From NCBI GenBank assembly GCA_021432635.1, contig MU270080.1, positions 1-64,000 of the forward strand: a DNA stretch of 64,000 nt, given 5' to 3'. Of the stretch, positions 41,585-55,320 are shown piece by piece. The notes below the pieces were generated by a model that had not been told where the DNA came from, searched no databases, and saw only the letters and a list, made by a program, of their open reading frames with translations. Numbering within the stretch: the first letter of the stretch is position 1; the number at the start of each line of letters is the position of its first letter. The position numbers and the translations under genes are program-made. The stretch is from Thozetella sp. PMI_491. Its lineage: Eukaryota; Ascomycota; Sordariomycetes; Chaetosphaeriales; Chaetosphaeriaceae.

Positions 41585-44500
41585 TGCGGCAGAGGCATTG
41601 GTTCCCATGGGTTCTGAATGATGGCCAAGGTATAAGACCTAGGACGTCATAGCAACTATTGAGTTCATACTTTTCGGCGGTGCGCTGCTGGAAGGGCCAG
41701 TGTACCCTGACCGCGACTGCTCTACCACACCGCTCACTACATGAGCGTGGTGCATCGGATATTGGGTGCGGGTCGTAGGACTAGTTGGCCTCTTGCCAGG
41801 CAGCATATCTGTTCTAATGTTTTATGCACAATACAAAATAGCAGTGCGCTCCACGGTCCAATCAATATGTGAAGTACAGTATGCGCCACTTGTAGAACTT
41901 TTCTGGCCTCACGAGACACCTACCTTGCCTAAAGCAGCCATGGTCGATGTTTCTTCTACTCGTGCGGGGGTAGCGTCCAGAATGTGGGGGTCACCAATCG
42001 GCTTTAGTGGGTCCAGCCATCGGCTTTAGTGGAGCTCCGAGGTCCGTATGCATCGGCGCCGTTACTATCCGGCCAACGGCTTGAAGGTTCTTGAGCGGAG
42101 CAATACTCGACGAAGAGAATCAAAGGGGGTGACAGTGCATTGGATTATATACAGCTTCTTTGTCTCTTGATCCAAGCAAAGCTTCGTCTTCGCCACGGCT
42201 CCTCCTCCAAGGACGGGCAACTCCTTGACATGTGACAGCGCCGGCACCGCCGCGAAAGACTAACGTGAAGGTTACACCAGCAATTGAGGCCATTTCTAAC
42301 GGCCAACGCAATGTGGCACGAGTCGTGTCAGCATTCAAGCCACAGTTTCAATCAGGATACCATAAAAGGAAACTGGTCGAACTATTGGCTCGACTTATAT
42401 GAACCTCACTGTCGGCCTAAGGGTCATCCAACTAGCTGACTGTCAGCCAAAGCGCTTCATTATCACCGTTTATCTCTACGGTCGAAGGAGTAGGTATTCT
42501 TGTTTATGGTCTCTTACGCATTATTACAGACACTATCTATCTTCGCCCGGGCTCCTTACTATGCCCCTTACCGCCCTTCCTCTTACTTCCATAGGCCCTC
42601 TTCTCGACACGTTCGGCTCCCCCCCCCCCCCTCTCCCAGCTATTCGTACACCTCCACAGGGTCTTAGGTTTTATTTGCCAGAAGAGCCGTCTCTTTGAGG
42701 CTTCTTCCGTTTCAGTCGACTAGCTGTGTCTTGCTTTTTCCCGCTCGATGCTGGGTAGGCAGCAGCTCTCTCCAAAAGCCTATCTGTAATATTTCCTGTG
42801 TCTTGAAGATACTGCTCCATAGCATATGAGGCTTGAGGAGAGGGATTTCTTCAATTTCCAGTCAGCGGAACTGTCTGGCTTCTCAAGATGAGTGGAAGCT
42901 TGCCTGTCTCCAGAGAGCCTCATCAAGTTAGAAGTTGAAGACATCTCGGTCAGATAGAGCTGGAGAGGTGGGCTACCCTGCCGTCACTGGAAGTTTGAAT
43001 AGATTTGGAGATGATTGTGTCTTGGGATCTATGTCGGAACGTCTCTGCTTAAATGATGTATGTTGAATTAGGAGACTGTAGTTATTTCTTGCCAATTCCC
43101 TTTAGCCCTTCGCCCTTCGCCAAATGGTCCTTTTTATAACCGCTCTTCGCCCCTGGTGACTGCTGCGAGCTGTGCTGTGAGGCCATATTTCTTGGGTTGC
43201 CTAGCCGGATCCGCAAATGAGCAGTCCTCCTCGTGTTAAACAAGTGCCCATCTTCGAATCCGGCCGATAGCTGAAATTGGCCTCAGAGCGTCGCCTCAGG
43301 GCCGGGGACGGGCAAAAGCTGCGTGGGTTTCGTGCGCAGAATCGCGGTGGCCTCAAATGTGGCGGCAGCCTCCTGAGGCCAAATTAACACAGCCTTAAGA
43401 GCTAGCCAATACACTAGTACCCCGGGGCCTCACAATTCGACGTCACATCCGACTGGGGAAACAATTCCATCGGATCGGGTTGAAACTGTTTCATGCGCGA
43501 CATCGTCACGCCATCAGGCAGGCGAAGCGGCGCTCTGAGGCCCAACAATGTGTCGAGCCTCACGCGTCGGCGCCCAATCTGAGCCGCAGATCGATCTTGA
43601 CCTCTTGCGCATCCTCGCTGGCTTATCTACACCACCCGCATGCGGAGAGCTGTCTTGCGCCCGCGAATATGTCCAATTTCGCAAATGAGCAGTCCATCCT
43701 GCTCAATGGCGCCCCTCTTTGCTCCAATCTCTCCCGCGCCGCCCGCCCTTCTCATTCGGCCACGTTTGCTGTCCGTATAGGCCGAGCCTGGTTGTTGCTC
43801 TCGAGCCATTCCTTGTTCAGTCTACGGCCGCGGTCCCGGTGCCGCTCGGCCGTCCAATGCCTTGCGGCGGAGCCCCGGAGGCGCTCAATCGGAGGGCACC
43901 GGGCGAGCCTGCTTCTGGCCCTGCATGGCGGCAGACACGTCATTGGAGAACCGTCACGTTTGGCACTCCAACACGCCGTCTGCTGCATTTACTGCATAAC
44001 ATCGCGTGGGGACTAGCTTAGCGCGTGGTCGCATCACACCGAGATCGACTCGTCAACCCGGCTGCTTTGTGCTCTCCGCATTTGCGATTTTGCGCAGACT
44101 CTGCGCGGTATTCTAGACAAGTACTATATATGAGCATCTTGCCCGTAGTCCCAAACGAAATGACGCTGTATCTTCCTAGTCCTACCCGCTCACTCCTGAG
44201 CTTATGGTGTACACGGCTGCTTCCTCAGATTTTCCCCTCCAACCACTAGGCTTGTTCAATCGAGATCGGGACCTCTCCTCGCTTCATCTCCAGCGGCGGC
44301 GCATGGTGAGCTGAGAATTGCTGTCAGTCCTCGTGACTACGGCGTTCAAGACCTCGATTCGACGTAGTCAGCCTTCTCCAGGGGTCAAACCTTTGTTCAC
44401 AAAGCTCAAGAGCCTCCTGTGATTGCATAGAGAGTAGGTTTTCTGAAGCCCCCCTGAGTTGCCTGCTCTGACTCGCGAGCAGACGCCTTCCAGAGCAACG

Positions 44501-44594
44501 GGATCCGGCTGCGGAGGCTTGCATCTCACACATAGAGATCTACGGTCTCCAGCCAACACAGGATCCAAGTCACCCGAGTCCAGGGGGCTATCAC
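41585..44594. other. Gene-poor intergenic region (3.0 kb)
   Basis: No convincing gene. It includes a 13-bp poly-C run at 42619-42631 and two copies of cgcaaatgagcagtcc (43212-43227 and 43680-43695). A 178-codon plus-strand frame at 43480-44016 has an Arg/Ser/His-rich composition and no motif. The right end should be the promoter of the zinc-finger gene. Confidence 0.45.
43212..43695. repeat. Dispersed 16-bp direct repeat (two copies)
   Basis: cgcaaatgagcagtcc is present at 43212-43227 and again at 43680-43695 in the same orientation, 468 bases apart, inside a stretch without genes. Flanking sequence is not obviously duplicated. Confidence 0.5.
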
Positions 44595-45890
44595 ATGGCT
44601 TACGACTGCTGTAGTAGCGACGAATCCGACGATCGCCAACACCTGCTCGCCGAAAGCCTGCTAGACAAGAAGAAGAGAGAGATAGTCGCCAGATCTATGG
44701 CTATCATCGAAAAATGGCTTGACAAAAACCTGGGAAAGCGGGAGCGGGCCGATCAGGATAGCTCTGAAGATGAGTCGGAGCTTCAGGTTCGCGATCTTGC
44801 GAGGAAGAAGCAGAAGCGGTCCCCCACGAAGCTGCACAAGGAAGAGGAGGAAGAGGAGCCCGAAGTGGCGGAAGCCGAGCCCGGGCGTCGGTTCGCGTGC
44901 CCGTACTACAAGAACAGCCCTCAAAAGTACAGGACGGTCAAGACCTGTATGGGACCGGGATGGAACAGTGTGCATCGAGTCAAGTAAGTCTCCGGCCTCC
45001 TTCTGAGGAACAAGGGCTCTAACCTGTCGATAGGGAGCATCTGTACAGGAGCCACACCCTTCCGAAGCACTCCTGTCTGCGGTGCTTCGAAGTGTTCAAA
45101 GACGTCAAAAAGCTCAAGAGCCACCAGCGCTCGGAAAAGGGCTGCAAGCTGAGGAGCGATGATGTGCCTGACGGCTTCGACGAGGACATCGAAGCCCGCC
45201 TCCGAGCACGGTCCAAGCCGAAGTCGACCGAGGAGGAGAAATGGGTGGCTATGTTTGAGATCTTATTCCCCGACACTGAAGTGCCTGGTCCCTGTATGTT
45301 GTCTTTCTTAGCGCTAGAACCCCCCCAATAGACGTTGCTAACGATGGGTCTGCTCAGACTACGAGGCTGTCCAGGAGCCCAGCATCGAGTCGGTCCAGCA
45401 GGAAATGGTCAAGATACAGGACCAGGAAGAGCTCCGCGTCTTCCTCCGCCGCGAGTTGCCCAAGATCGCCCGCCGGATGATTGAGCATGAGGTGGAGAAG
45501 CATCTGAAGCAGCTTTCCGACATCATGGTCGCCAAGTCCGTGGAGATCTCGGAGTCCATCCACAACCAGCTCTTCCGCACTTTCGCGTACCACAAGGAGC
45601 AGGTAGGCGCAGGCCCTACCGGCCCGGATGCCGAATCACCGACGCATGCCCTGCGACCACCGGATCACGCCAACCCTAGGCAGCTTGAATACCCCTCTCT
45701 CGATTCGATGGACTACAACTTCCTCGCTAATATGGGGGGAGGGTTCCCGTTTGACACATTCATGAACCCCATGTCATCGGACGAGTACTGCGCCTTGTCG
45801 ACAAACACGGGGCCCACGCAGGACTCTGCCTACTACACATCGTCGGAAGGGTTCCATGGAGGCCTGAGCAACTCGGGGTTGCAGCCATGA
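44595..45890 (+). CDS. Fungal C2H2-type zinc-finger protein
   Basis: Exons 44595-44983, 45034-45293 and 45358-45890 give 393 aa. It is probably a nuclear DNA-binding or chromatin-associated protein. The N-terminal acidic/basic region includes a candidate NLS ARKKQKR (69-75). The zinc module starts at FACPYYKNSPQKY with C102 and C118, H127 and H132/H137 (VHRVKEHLYRSH across intron 1). A second finger follows, C144-x2-C147 with H160 and C167 (CLRCFEVF...HQRSEKGC). The segment EKWVAMFEILFPDTEVP is the usual next element of this fungal family. A helical Lys/Glu-rich region and a disordered Gly/Ser/Asn tail end the protein. All intron phases agree. Target genes are unknown. Confidence 0.9.
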
Positions 45891-47097
45891 ATTCACTACG
45901 TGCTATGCGTTGTACCTTTTATCTGTACATTTGGGGTTGATCAAATCTGGTCCTTTGCGTTTTCGTACCTGGTGCGTATTGGGGTCTTTAGACGGTATTC
46001 ACTCAAGCAACACTGCGCCCCTCTCCCCTCTACCAAGCTTCGGAAGGCGAACGGTGTTTGGCTTGGGTGATGCGTGGAGCTTGTCGCGGCCCGGTTTACT
46101 TGTTCGGATGGGTTATTATCGTAATGTACGAATTACTTGAGCCTATGCGTATAAGACTTTACATTTCCCTCGCCGACACTCCTCTTAGTCCTCAAACACA
46201 TGCTCGATGGGCCATAGCATGCATCGTGAAGTACCGTCATCAAATTTCGGCTCTCCTTTGCCTTCTATTCTCTGTCTTGTCGGTGCCTGTCTCGGCACCC
46301 GGCCGCCAGCCACATTGTATTTGTACAGGAGAACCAGAAGTTGTGTGTACAGCCAGGGGTTATCGTCAACCTGTCCAAGCACGCCCTCTCATCCACCTTG
46401 CCGTGACCATGTTCGCCTAGTCAACAGCCGCCTATCCAGCCGGTCTCTGCACTTGCCAATTTGCCCCTTCCCCTGGATAAAGAACCCAAAGATATTAAAC
46501 AGCGAAAGACACCTTGAAGGGAAGACGAAGAAGACGTAGAAGGCATGCATGTACAGGATAAGGGCAAGGCCAATGACTACTCACATAGAGCCCTATCCCC
46601 TGGCAGGTAACCGGCAGCTTCGCGTATGTAGACAGGAAGACGAAAAAAAAGTCATCAACTCCTCACAGGCCTGATTACTCCCTCTCACGCTCAATGAAGT
46701 CAAGTGGTATTCCGTCCCCTTCGCCGCGCTCTACCTCCGAGCAAGGTAGACCAAAAGACATCGTTCGCCAGCATAACAAATGATTACAGGGATAGCGTTG
46801 CGCAGGGCTGTTTGACCGACCTGACCAGGGTATCCAGAACGAAATTACCCTCGCCCTGCCGTGCCTTGCTTGTATGCATTGAAAGGGCAAAATGATCGTG
46901 AACCAAACAAGGGCCGGTATCGTCTCTTCCTTAGGCAGAGAGATAAAATCGAATAGTGGGTGGTACATGTGGTAGAATATGTGGGGTGACGGCCAAGTGC
47001 TCGTCATCGCGGGTGCCGCGCTTGTTGAGGTCGCGATGGCTCACGTACCCCTGATGTCGAAGCCGAAGTGGAGTTCAAATAGCTGCTGGGGAATTCC
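45891..47097. other. Convergent intergenic region
   Basis: The 1.2 kb between the stop codons of the zinc-finger gene and the DOCK gene. It should hold both 3' UTRs. No additional gene recognised. Confidence 0.5.
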
Positions 47098-50000
47098 TCA
47101 CTCCTCATCCAAGCTGCCCATGACTCCATTGGACTTGGCTTTCTTCCCGCTGCCGATCTTCAAAAGGCTCAGCCTCTTCCGCACGCTTCCGACGCGCGAA
47201 GCCGGGCCACCTCCCAGCTGTGAGAATGCGTTCTCCTTGTCCCGCTCCAAAGTTATCATATCGGAGCTCTCGCGCGGACCAGAATCCGTCATCCATTCTG
47301 TGCCGTTGGCACCGCTCATGTCGGTGGGGTGGCCGTTCGGGGGTAGTGGCTGGCGGTTGTCGGTCGAGTGTGCTCGGAAGAAGCTGCGGCGGTTCGGGTT
47401 GTCTTTGCTTAGGCTGCGGCTGCGGCGTTTTGCAGCAGTCTCCTCATCAATACCGATGAGATGCGTCGCGTCACCGTTGGCGGAGATGATGACCTCTTTG
47501 CTATCCTTCTTGCGTCCGCCGCCCAGGAAGCTGAGCCGCGCGCCACGGCCCTGCCGGAGCGGCTGGACGGTGGAAACTTCTTCGATGACCACGCCGTTCG
47601 GGGCGGGAGCGCCTATCTTCTGCGTCTGCTGCTGGATTGTAGGACTCACGGCGGTTGAGAGTGGTGAGCGAGGCCAGGTGGGTGAGGTGCCCGAGGCAGC
47701 GTCGCGTGGCGCCTGGGCAGGGGTGAAGGCTGCGATCTCAGCTGCGTAGGTACGCTCGAAAACTGTGTATTATCCAGTTAGAATGTGGAGGCGAGGGGGG
47801 CCTGGCTTGTTCGAGGGCAACTCACATTTCTGCAGCTCTTCCACCCTCTTTGCCTGTGCCTCAGTCCCGCCATTCTTGATGAACATAGCCAAGCAGCGCT
47901 TGAGCATGATCGCATGGTCGATAAGCGCCATCTTGATGGCGTTCTCCTGGCTATCCAGTTCCACCGGTTCTGCCTCGTCCTCCTCATCCTCGCTGCCCTT
48001 GGCAGGGGATGATGCATCCGCCTCCGCCTCCGCTGCCATGCCGGGAATCAGCTTCCGGTAGCACACGACGCTATTCTCTGACATCGGGTTGACGCTGATG
48101 CTGATCGCATCTACGAGTAGTTGCTGCATCTCCTCGTTGGCCTCCCCATCAAGAATTCTCTTTTCCACTGCCGTCATCTCGGCCGTCTTTCGCGTAATGC
48201 GCTCTAGGGCCGTCTGCTTGGCAGACATGTGAAGCTCTTCCACCGAAACGATCTCGCTGCGTCGAAGGATCGTAGGGAAAGCCTCGGCAGTGGTGTAAAC
48301 GATCTTCTCGGCAAAGTGATCCGTCACTGGGCCGGACGTGCTGCGCTTGGAAGAGACAGAGAATGTCTGCGGGTGGGCGGAGAGCAGATAGTCCCTGACG
48401 ACCTGGGTGACACGTGCCCGCTGGAACACGTGGTGATCCAGGTCGCGATGCGGCGTCAGCACCGAGATGACCAAGAACTGGCCCTCAACGTCCTCAATAT
48501 ACTCGCTGGTGACGATCTGTGCCGACGGGTACTGCTCCTGCATACGATCTGTGAAGGCACCCGTACGCTCCGTCGGGGAGCCCTCAAAGACGAACTCCTT
48601 ATCACGGAGGCTGGCTGGGAAGCCCAAGCCCTTGTAAATGACCTTGAAGTACTTGGGCACCAGCTTGTCACTCTTCGCGATGGTCTCGTAGATGGTCGCG
48701 ATCGCACGTTGGGTGCGGGCAAGCTTAGAAAAGTCGAACATGTTGTTCTCGTACTGGTTCTGCAGCTCCTTGTATGCAGCAAGCGCACTGCTCCATGCTT
48801 CGCCCTCCTCGAAATGCTTGATCATCTCAAAGTAGACGCGCTCCTTACGCTCGAAGTGCGACTGTGGCGGGAATTCTGGCTCCTGGAGGGCAGGGGTGGT
48901 CTTTGTGGGATCCCAGTCGTAGAGCTCCGCATGGAGCCGGAGAGCAAGGCCAGCTTCGGTGTGGTTCCTTGCTTCGGACTGCAGCGTCGCGAGCTGGTGG
49001 ACGTAGCGGATGAAGATCTCTTCCTTCTGCATGTCGCGCAAGAATTCCATCAGTCGGAGGCGATGGATGAGATGGGACGCCTCGCCGGTGCCGTCCCCGC
49101 TGTGCACCGCGATCAGGAGATCCAAGAACTCGTAGATGGTATCCATCAACTCCCTCATGGCAGCGTAGAGGGGTTCGTCTGCGATCTTCGACAGGGGCTC
49201 GAAGCGGTCCAAGAGCTCCCTCACAAACAGCTTCTGGAGTATGCTCTCGGTGATGGGCTTAGACTTGAAGTAGATGTCGAGGCAGTCAATCATCTCCATC
49301 TGGATCGGGGACAAGTCCTCGCTCAGCGTCCACTCGCTGACGATCATGGTCTGGAGAACTTCGACTGCCATCCTCCGCAGGCCCTCGTGAACACTGAGAC
49401 AGAGCTCCACGATGGGTCCGACCAGTGCCGGCACGTACTGCACTTGGTAGCCACCCATCTTGGTAAGACCATAGCGAGCTCTCTCCTCCGGACTTGTTTC
49501 CCACCCGATGGCCTCCCATGTCCTCCTGAGGAGCTCGGCACCGTGCTCCCGGACATCGCCCGCAATCTTCCAGACTGCTCTCCTCTTCTGTTCGGGGAAG
49601 GTCTCCAGCGCAAGCGAGGAACTGCCCACCAGCTGGAGTAGCGTCATGAAAAATAGTTTCCAGAGTTCTGTGTTGAAGTCCTCGGCATGGTCGGGGTGAG
49701 GAAGGAAGGATTCGAGAAGCAAGCTCGCGAGGTACTGCAGGGTGCGCATTGTCGACTTGTGATGGAAGATGTGCACGCTTAGCCAGTTTGCGGGGAATGC
49801 TTCGCCCAGCAGGATGCTCATGTGCACGCGCAGGACGCTCTCGATAACCACGTTGAGGTCGTCATCCGCAAGCTCCAGCTGCATGCCGCTCGGCGAACTG
49901 GAAAGCGCAGAGAGTACGGCCGACAGCTCAATGAGGGCCTCGTCGAAGGAGGCTTCCTCGGCAGTAGGCTTGCTGGGGAAGGGATACGTCACCGGGAACA

Positions 50001-53000
50001 GGAGCGAGAGTCGGTTCTTAGGTTTCTGCTCGACAGCGTGTATTGCGAGGTAGGATTCGATGATCTTCGGTATGTAGTCGGGGATCTCGGGGCCCAGGTG
50101 GTCGACCTGGCTGGCAAGGATAGAGCAACACAACCGGACCTGATCCTTCCACTGGTCCGTCACCTCTTCGACCGCGCCCCAGTGCGGCGCGATCCACCGG
50201 ACCGTGTTAGCACTGAGGGCAGAGCGCTGCTCAGGCTGCGAGAAGATGTCTAGCTTCGAGTAGTTGATGATCAGCACGAGCTTGTACAGCACAAGCTTTC
50301 CCTTGACAGCAGAACACGAGTCCATGAAGTCGATGGCGATGTGCAGGATCTCCTCGGTAGTTAGCAGACCCGCCAACTCCGGGAGCCAAGTGTGGAAGTG
50401 CTGCACCGCCAGCGTCTGGCTGCCGACCAGCGCCGGAGCATTGTTCTTCATCATGGCATCCAATGCCTTGAAAATTCCCTGCAGATGGCGCGTGAAATTC
50501 GGGTTGTTGCCCGTGATACCGATGCCCGCCTCCTTCTCCTTCTGCTGGCCACGAGCGTGAGTGATAAATTTGAGAATGTGCCGCACGACCTTGAAGGTGG
50601 CCCGTAGCTTCCTCGCCGTCTCCGGCTCCGTCGGTTTCGAGAGGAGCCGCGTGAAAGATCGTACTAGACACGGCGTGGCGAAGGGGTAGTTAAATTTGCT
50701 CTCAGCATATTGGTCAACGAGTGGTGCTAGGTTGAATCTCCTGTCGTGCACGATGTCCAGGACCCGAACCAGCGCCGTGAAGACGAGATCCTCGTACTCG
50801 TCGTTGCCGGAGTACTCCACCAGGATACCGAAAAGAGCGTCGAGGACGTCGCTGAGAAGCTTCACGACCTCGATCTCGGCGACGAAGATAAGCTGCTTCA
50901 GGAGATCTGGTACTTGCTCGCGGGGATAATCCTTCCATCTGATCAAGCCCAGCACGATGCGATCTTGCGAGAATCGCGTGCTGCATAGATATGTATCGAC
51001 GCGGAGCACAGCGAGAGGCCCAGTTACCTCAGCCGACCTTCCATCCTTGTCCTTGGTGGTGTACGGCAGGCTCAAGTAGCCTCCTCTGCCTTGGGGCGGA
51101 GGCTGCGGTGTCGCGGTGTGCTCGTCGATCCTATACAGCAGCAGCGCATGAGGGCCGTCCTTTATGAATGCTTGCTGCTCCCACAAGGGCAGATATGTGA
51201 TGGCGAACGCGGACTGGGGCTTCTCTTCGACAGAGAAGACAAGATGTGACTGGAATACATCCTGCGGGGCGAGCAACAGTCGAATTGTTTGCTTCCAAGG
51301 TTCGCCTCGCGTAACAGCGACCGTCTTCCAGCTGGTGAGGCCCTCGGTATTAGAAGAAGGGTATATGCAGTTATCGATGCGCTCGCCTGTCGACCGGCGA
51401 ACCTCGACCGTCACCTGAAGGTTGTTGCCGTGCATGCTGGTAGAGATCGCCGAGGGGCTGCCTCCATATCGCGAAAGCAAGTTCTGCCGGGAGAGAAGGG
51501 CCTCGTCAATGGTCACATAAATGTCAGATCTCGGCTTGGTCGGCGCGCCCGCGAATCCCATCTTATTAGTCTTGGTGATGCCAGAGAGGACGGTGGGTGT
51601 GGCTCTGATGAGAGTATCGGCGTCGGGGTGGGTGAAGGCCCTGAGATGGATCTGGAAACGCTCCGCTCTCCGCGACCGCTCGTACTGGCCTGTCTTGCTC
51701 TCAATGACCTCCCGTATTATAGGATCCCACTCTTCTGTCCCATCCGCCCTGTCGTTGGTGAAGCGGGCCGAGGGCGACCAGATGCTGACGACTTGTTCCA
51801 CCTCCTCACTCTGCTTCATGATCGAGTTCAGCTTGAGTACGCCCAGCCCGATAGTCCGGTCCACCATCATCGACGATCCCCCGTGACCGTCGAGCGAGTT
51901 CCGAGTTCCTTTCGAGTTGGCGGTGCTCGGGGGCTGTCCGTCTCGACTCTCGGGTTGCCCGGACGTCGGCGGTCGCGCCTCCTCAGGCTGCTCGGAGAGT
52001 GCGTCCAGTTTCGGGTTTCCCCTTGAGAATGCCCTCGTCGTCTTGCCGGCCCACATTAAGCTCCTACGCATCGTCTTGTTCCCGACACTCAGCGGCGGCT
52101 TCGAGGGGTCCTTCTGGGCGGTGAAGGTCTGCGATATCGAACCAGACCGAGAGTTGGGCTTCACGGCAATGACTTGCTCTGGCGCACGAATTTTTACCAC
52201 TAGGTACAGCTCCGACTCGGCGGATGGTGCCTCTCCAATGTCGCCGGCCGTCATGTCGGCAAAAAGCGTCCGCAGCTGCATGTTCTTTGCGAGATGGCCC
52301 ATCTGGCCCCCGGCTGGAATATCGACGATGTAGCTCTCTGAGAGTGGGGTGAGGGCGCCCCCGATCGGCTTGTGGGCAAGATAGAGGACCAATGTCGTCG
52401 CATCCGTCGAGGCACCTGCGAATCCCTTGATATCCACTAGAAGGTGATGCAAGGCTGCCAGCTCGACAGTGTGCACCGGCGGCTCGTTCAGCAGGCTCAT
52501 GACGGCCTGCTGCTTCGTGATCTCGACCACCGAGTCATCTCCCGTGAGCACCCGCCCGCGCTCGGCCGGGTCACGTACAATGACTTCGCCTCCGCAGAGC
52601 TTGTTCACTCGGACCAGGTCCCAGACCGTCTTCTCCCGTAGTTTGTTGTATTCCCACGTCGTCAACACGTTGTGCAAGAACTGCTGCCTCGAGAAGTTAA
52701 GAGTCGTGATGAGCTGCGCCAATTTCTCCAGCTTCCCGTACTGCCGTGCGAGAAGAAGCCCGTGGAGATTGGTCGAGTGCCACTCCCGCAAGCAGGACGC
52801 AATCTCGTCTATGAGCGGCTCCGATGCCGAGGTCGGGGTCTCGTCGCCGATCTTGAGCATGGGCACCGGGGCTGCGGGCCGCGGTGCGGTCGGGTCGCGC
52901 TTGACCGGCACTGAGAGCCTCCCATGGGTGTCATTTTGCTCGGCCTCGGGCTCTCTGGCCGGCACAGGCTTCCTGGCGATCTTTGTCTCGCCGAGTCCCG

Positions 53001-53406
53001 CGATGGAGATCTCGGGGGCTTTTGTCTTGGTCTTCTTCTTGCTGAAGCCGCTCTTGGCCGAGTCGTTCCCGGCGAGCTGGAGCTCGGTCGACAGGTCGAC
53101 GGCATCTTCGCTATCGTTATCATCGGTCTCGTCGCTCTCGCCCAGCACCTCGCGGACCTCAACGCAGCTGCGCGGGAAGATGCCGCTGAAGACACGTGCT
53201 TCGAGCGTCTGGCCCTTAACGCTGGTCAGGCCGGCCAGCAAACTAGGCGGCGCGACCAGGTAGCCGCGCAGCCAGTTGCCGTCTGGCGTCTCCTCGATGA
53301 TGTAGAGCTCATCGCCGATCTCGAGCGGCAGGTCGGCCGGCTCGGAGGCGTTGAAGGGGTAGGTGGCTACGGCGAAGGCTATTCGCGGCAGCGGTTGCCA
53401 AGGCAT
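47098..53406 (-). CDS. DOCK-family Rho/Rac guanine-nucleotide exchange factor
   Basis: Two exons, 53406-47826 (5.58 kb) and 47762-47098, are joined by a 63-bp intron (GTGAGT...CTAACT...ACACAG) and give 2081 aa. DOCK proteins activate Rac/Cdc42-type GTPases and steer actin and polarised growth. An N-terminal SH3 domain spans about 10-85 (ATYPFNASEPADLPL...NWLRGYL). The C2-like DHR-1 domain is at about 624-800, starting RSDIYVTIDEALL, and presumably binds phosphoinositides. The catalytic DHR-2 spans about 1400-1850, with IRYVHQLATLQSEARNHTEA and KYFKVIYKGLGFPASLRDKEF matching the family. The C-terminal exon adds a disordered, basic, Ser-rich tail with short Pro-rich stretches. It is probably a hyphal-growth housekeeping gene. 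The near-absence of introns over 5.6 kb contrasts with the transporters nearby. Confidence 0.93.
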
Positions 53407-54371
53407 GGCTTATGTGAGGCGCATCGACGGTCCGTGATGCCAATTCTGAGGTCGTAGGCCAGGCAGTGCGTCGTCGCGCTCCGTTGTCGCGGCACGGCGT
53501 GGAGCAAAGCGGGAGGTTGGGCCCTGCCCTCGGCGGGATGCTCGTTCGATGCTGTTTCGTCGACGCGGGGTCCCTGAACGCGTCTGCGCAAGATGCGTGA
53601 GCACGGAATTGTTTAGTTCGCGATGGCGATCGAGGTGTAGGGCCCTATCCAGCCTCGTTGTCGCCAAGTCGAGTCGTTTGCAGAGGTTGCAGAGGGTGGA
53701 GCGGTGTCGTGGCTAGGGAGATCGGGGAAATTCACGTTCGGTCCCTAGTTTGGTAGGGGAGAGCTCGGACGTCGTGCTATCGATAACTAGGCCCAGCGAC
53801 TACAGCAAACTCTCAGCGTCCGCTGCTGTGACCCGTCTCATTCCTCGATCAGACGGCAGATGGCAGAAAGCTTAAACAATTAGTCTCGGTACGAGAACGC
53901 GCGAGAGGAAGGCGAGGATCAATTGCATCACAATTCGGGTAAAAAAAAAAAAAAACATCTGGCTCGAGAGCCGGGAAAGAGGCGTTGTACTCACGTCTCC
54001 TATGGCCCAGCCCCTGAAGGCAAATCTCACTGGAGCGGGGGGGGGACGAGGTGGTGCAGTGCCTACTATTGCTGGAGGTGGGAGCCCAAGAAAAAAAAAG
54101 TGGGAGGGGTCAGCGTACTCCACGCAACCTGGCAGGGGTGCTGTTTCGAGCCGTTCCTGACTTTGGCCCTGCCTAGGTTGCTTAGGTTGCGGTCAGCCTG
54201 CTGCTCCCTGCGCGGGACGAGAGACTCTGGCAGTGATCAGCGTCAGGCGGCCAGAATGCGGCTAGGTTGCGCCGGGGAGGTAAAAAGAGCCACCCACTCT
54301 CGGGCTGCAGCCACGCCCACGGCCGTGGGGAACTGATAAAAAAAACACGGTCGCTCAATCGCGCCAATTCC

Positions 54372-54419
54372 AGCGCGAGCCAGGCCAATGCTAGCAGCGC
54401 GAGCCAGGCCAATGCTAGC
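54372..54419. repeat. 24-bp tandem duplication
   Basis: The 24-bp unit, beginning agcgcgagcc and ending atgctagc, is present twice with no mismatch, at 54372-54395 and 54396-54419, in the DOCK upstream region. The perfect identity suggests a recent duplication. Confidence 0.9.
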
Positions 54420-55320
54420 AGCGCGCGCGTGGGAAGGCCGCCCGGGACGGAAAAGCTGGCGGCCAACGGGGTGCTCCCTGCGAGATTGACTGAGACTCGG
54501 GCCTTGGGTTTGCACCTCTGGTTCACGTTTGGTTTGAAGATTTCCAATCGATGAGCCTGTCTCACACTTTCTTTTTGTGCACTTCTCTAGGCCCAGAATG
54601 TCGCGTCACGGCTCCTCCCTCCTGCCTTAGCTCGGCCGACCGCCGCCGCTGGTTGGCCAGGTCCAGAGCCGGGGTCTCTTCAAGTTGCAGCTCACGATTT
54701 GACAAGCATGTCAACCTCTACTTGCAGGAACGCGGCATCCCTCGCCGCGGGGGAGGCGGTGGAAAAGGGGCACACTTGGCCAGGGGGCTCGGCGATGCAA
54801 AGCCAGGGAATCTGTGGTGAACCTTGTCTGCGTATGGGACGACACCATCACGGGCGCTCTCGTTCTGCACCGACGCTTCTCAGCCGTTGCGCCGGGCAGG
54901 GCAGCCCTTTCTTTTATTTTGCCTTTTCCTCCGACCCCTCCGCCCCTCCCAATGTCATTTTAAACGTCGTGGGGCGGGGACCATGCTCCGTCCCCTTCCG
55001 TGGAACTCTTCGACAGCACGCGCTCGGACCGTCGCGGTGGCGCCTTCCTGCATTTGCAGGGACATCCCATCACACAAATTTCGCCTGTGCACTCGCTCTG
55101 CCAGCTCATTTGGCTGCAAGCACTTCGTGCTGCATCCCGCACCGATAGGCAGGACGGCGGCGCACGAGGAAGGGAACTGCAGCCCGTCCGTGCAGCCCAG
55201 CGACACCCAATTGCCGTGCTTCCAGAAGCGGAAGCTCGCCGATCGACAGACCATCCGCCCATCCCATAGTGCGCGGGAAGGGCGATGGATGGATGCTTGG
55301 GATGTTTGGGCGCAATTGGT

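Noticed and set aside
43249-43262. Sequence resembling a tRNA B box (cttcgaatccgg)
   Set aside because: It lacks the leading GG of the consensus, and no A box or cloverleaf arms could be found upstream.
43480-44016. 178-codon plus-strand open frame
   Set aside because: Arg/His/Ser-rich translation with no family resemblance; overlapping open frames on the other strand are equally long.
48229-49641. 470-codon plus-strand open frame
   Set aside because: It is antisense to the DOCK coding exon; the open frame follows from GC-rich codons of the real gene, and its Leu/Glu/Arg/Val-rich translation has no domain.
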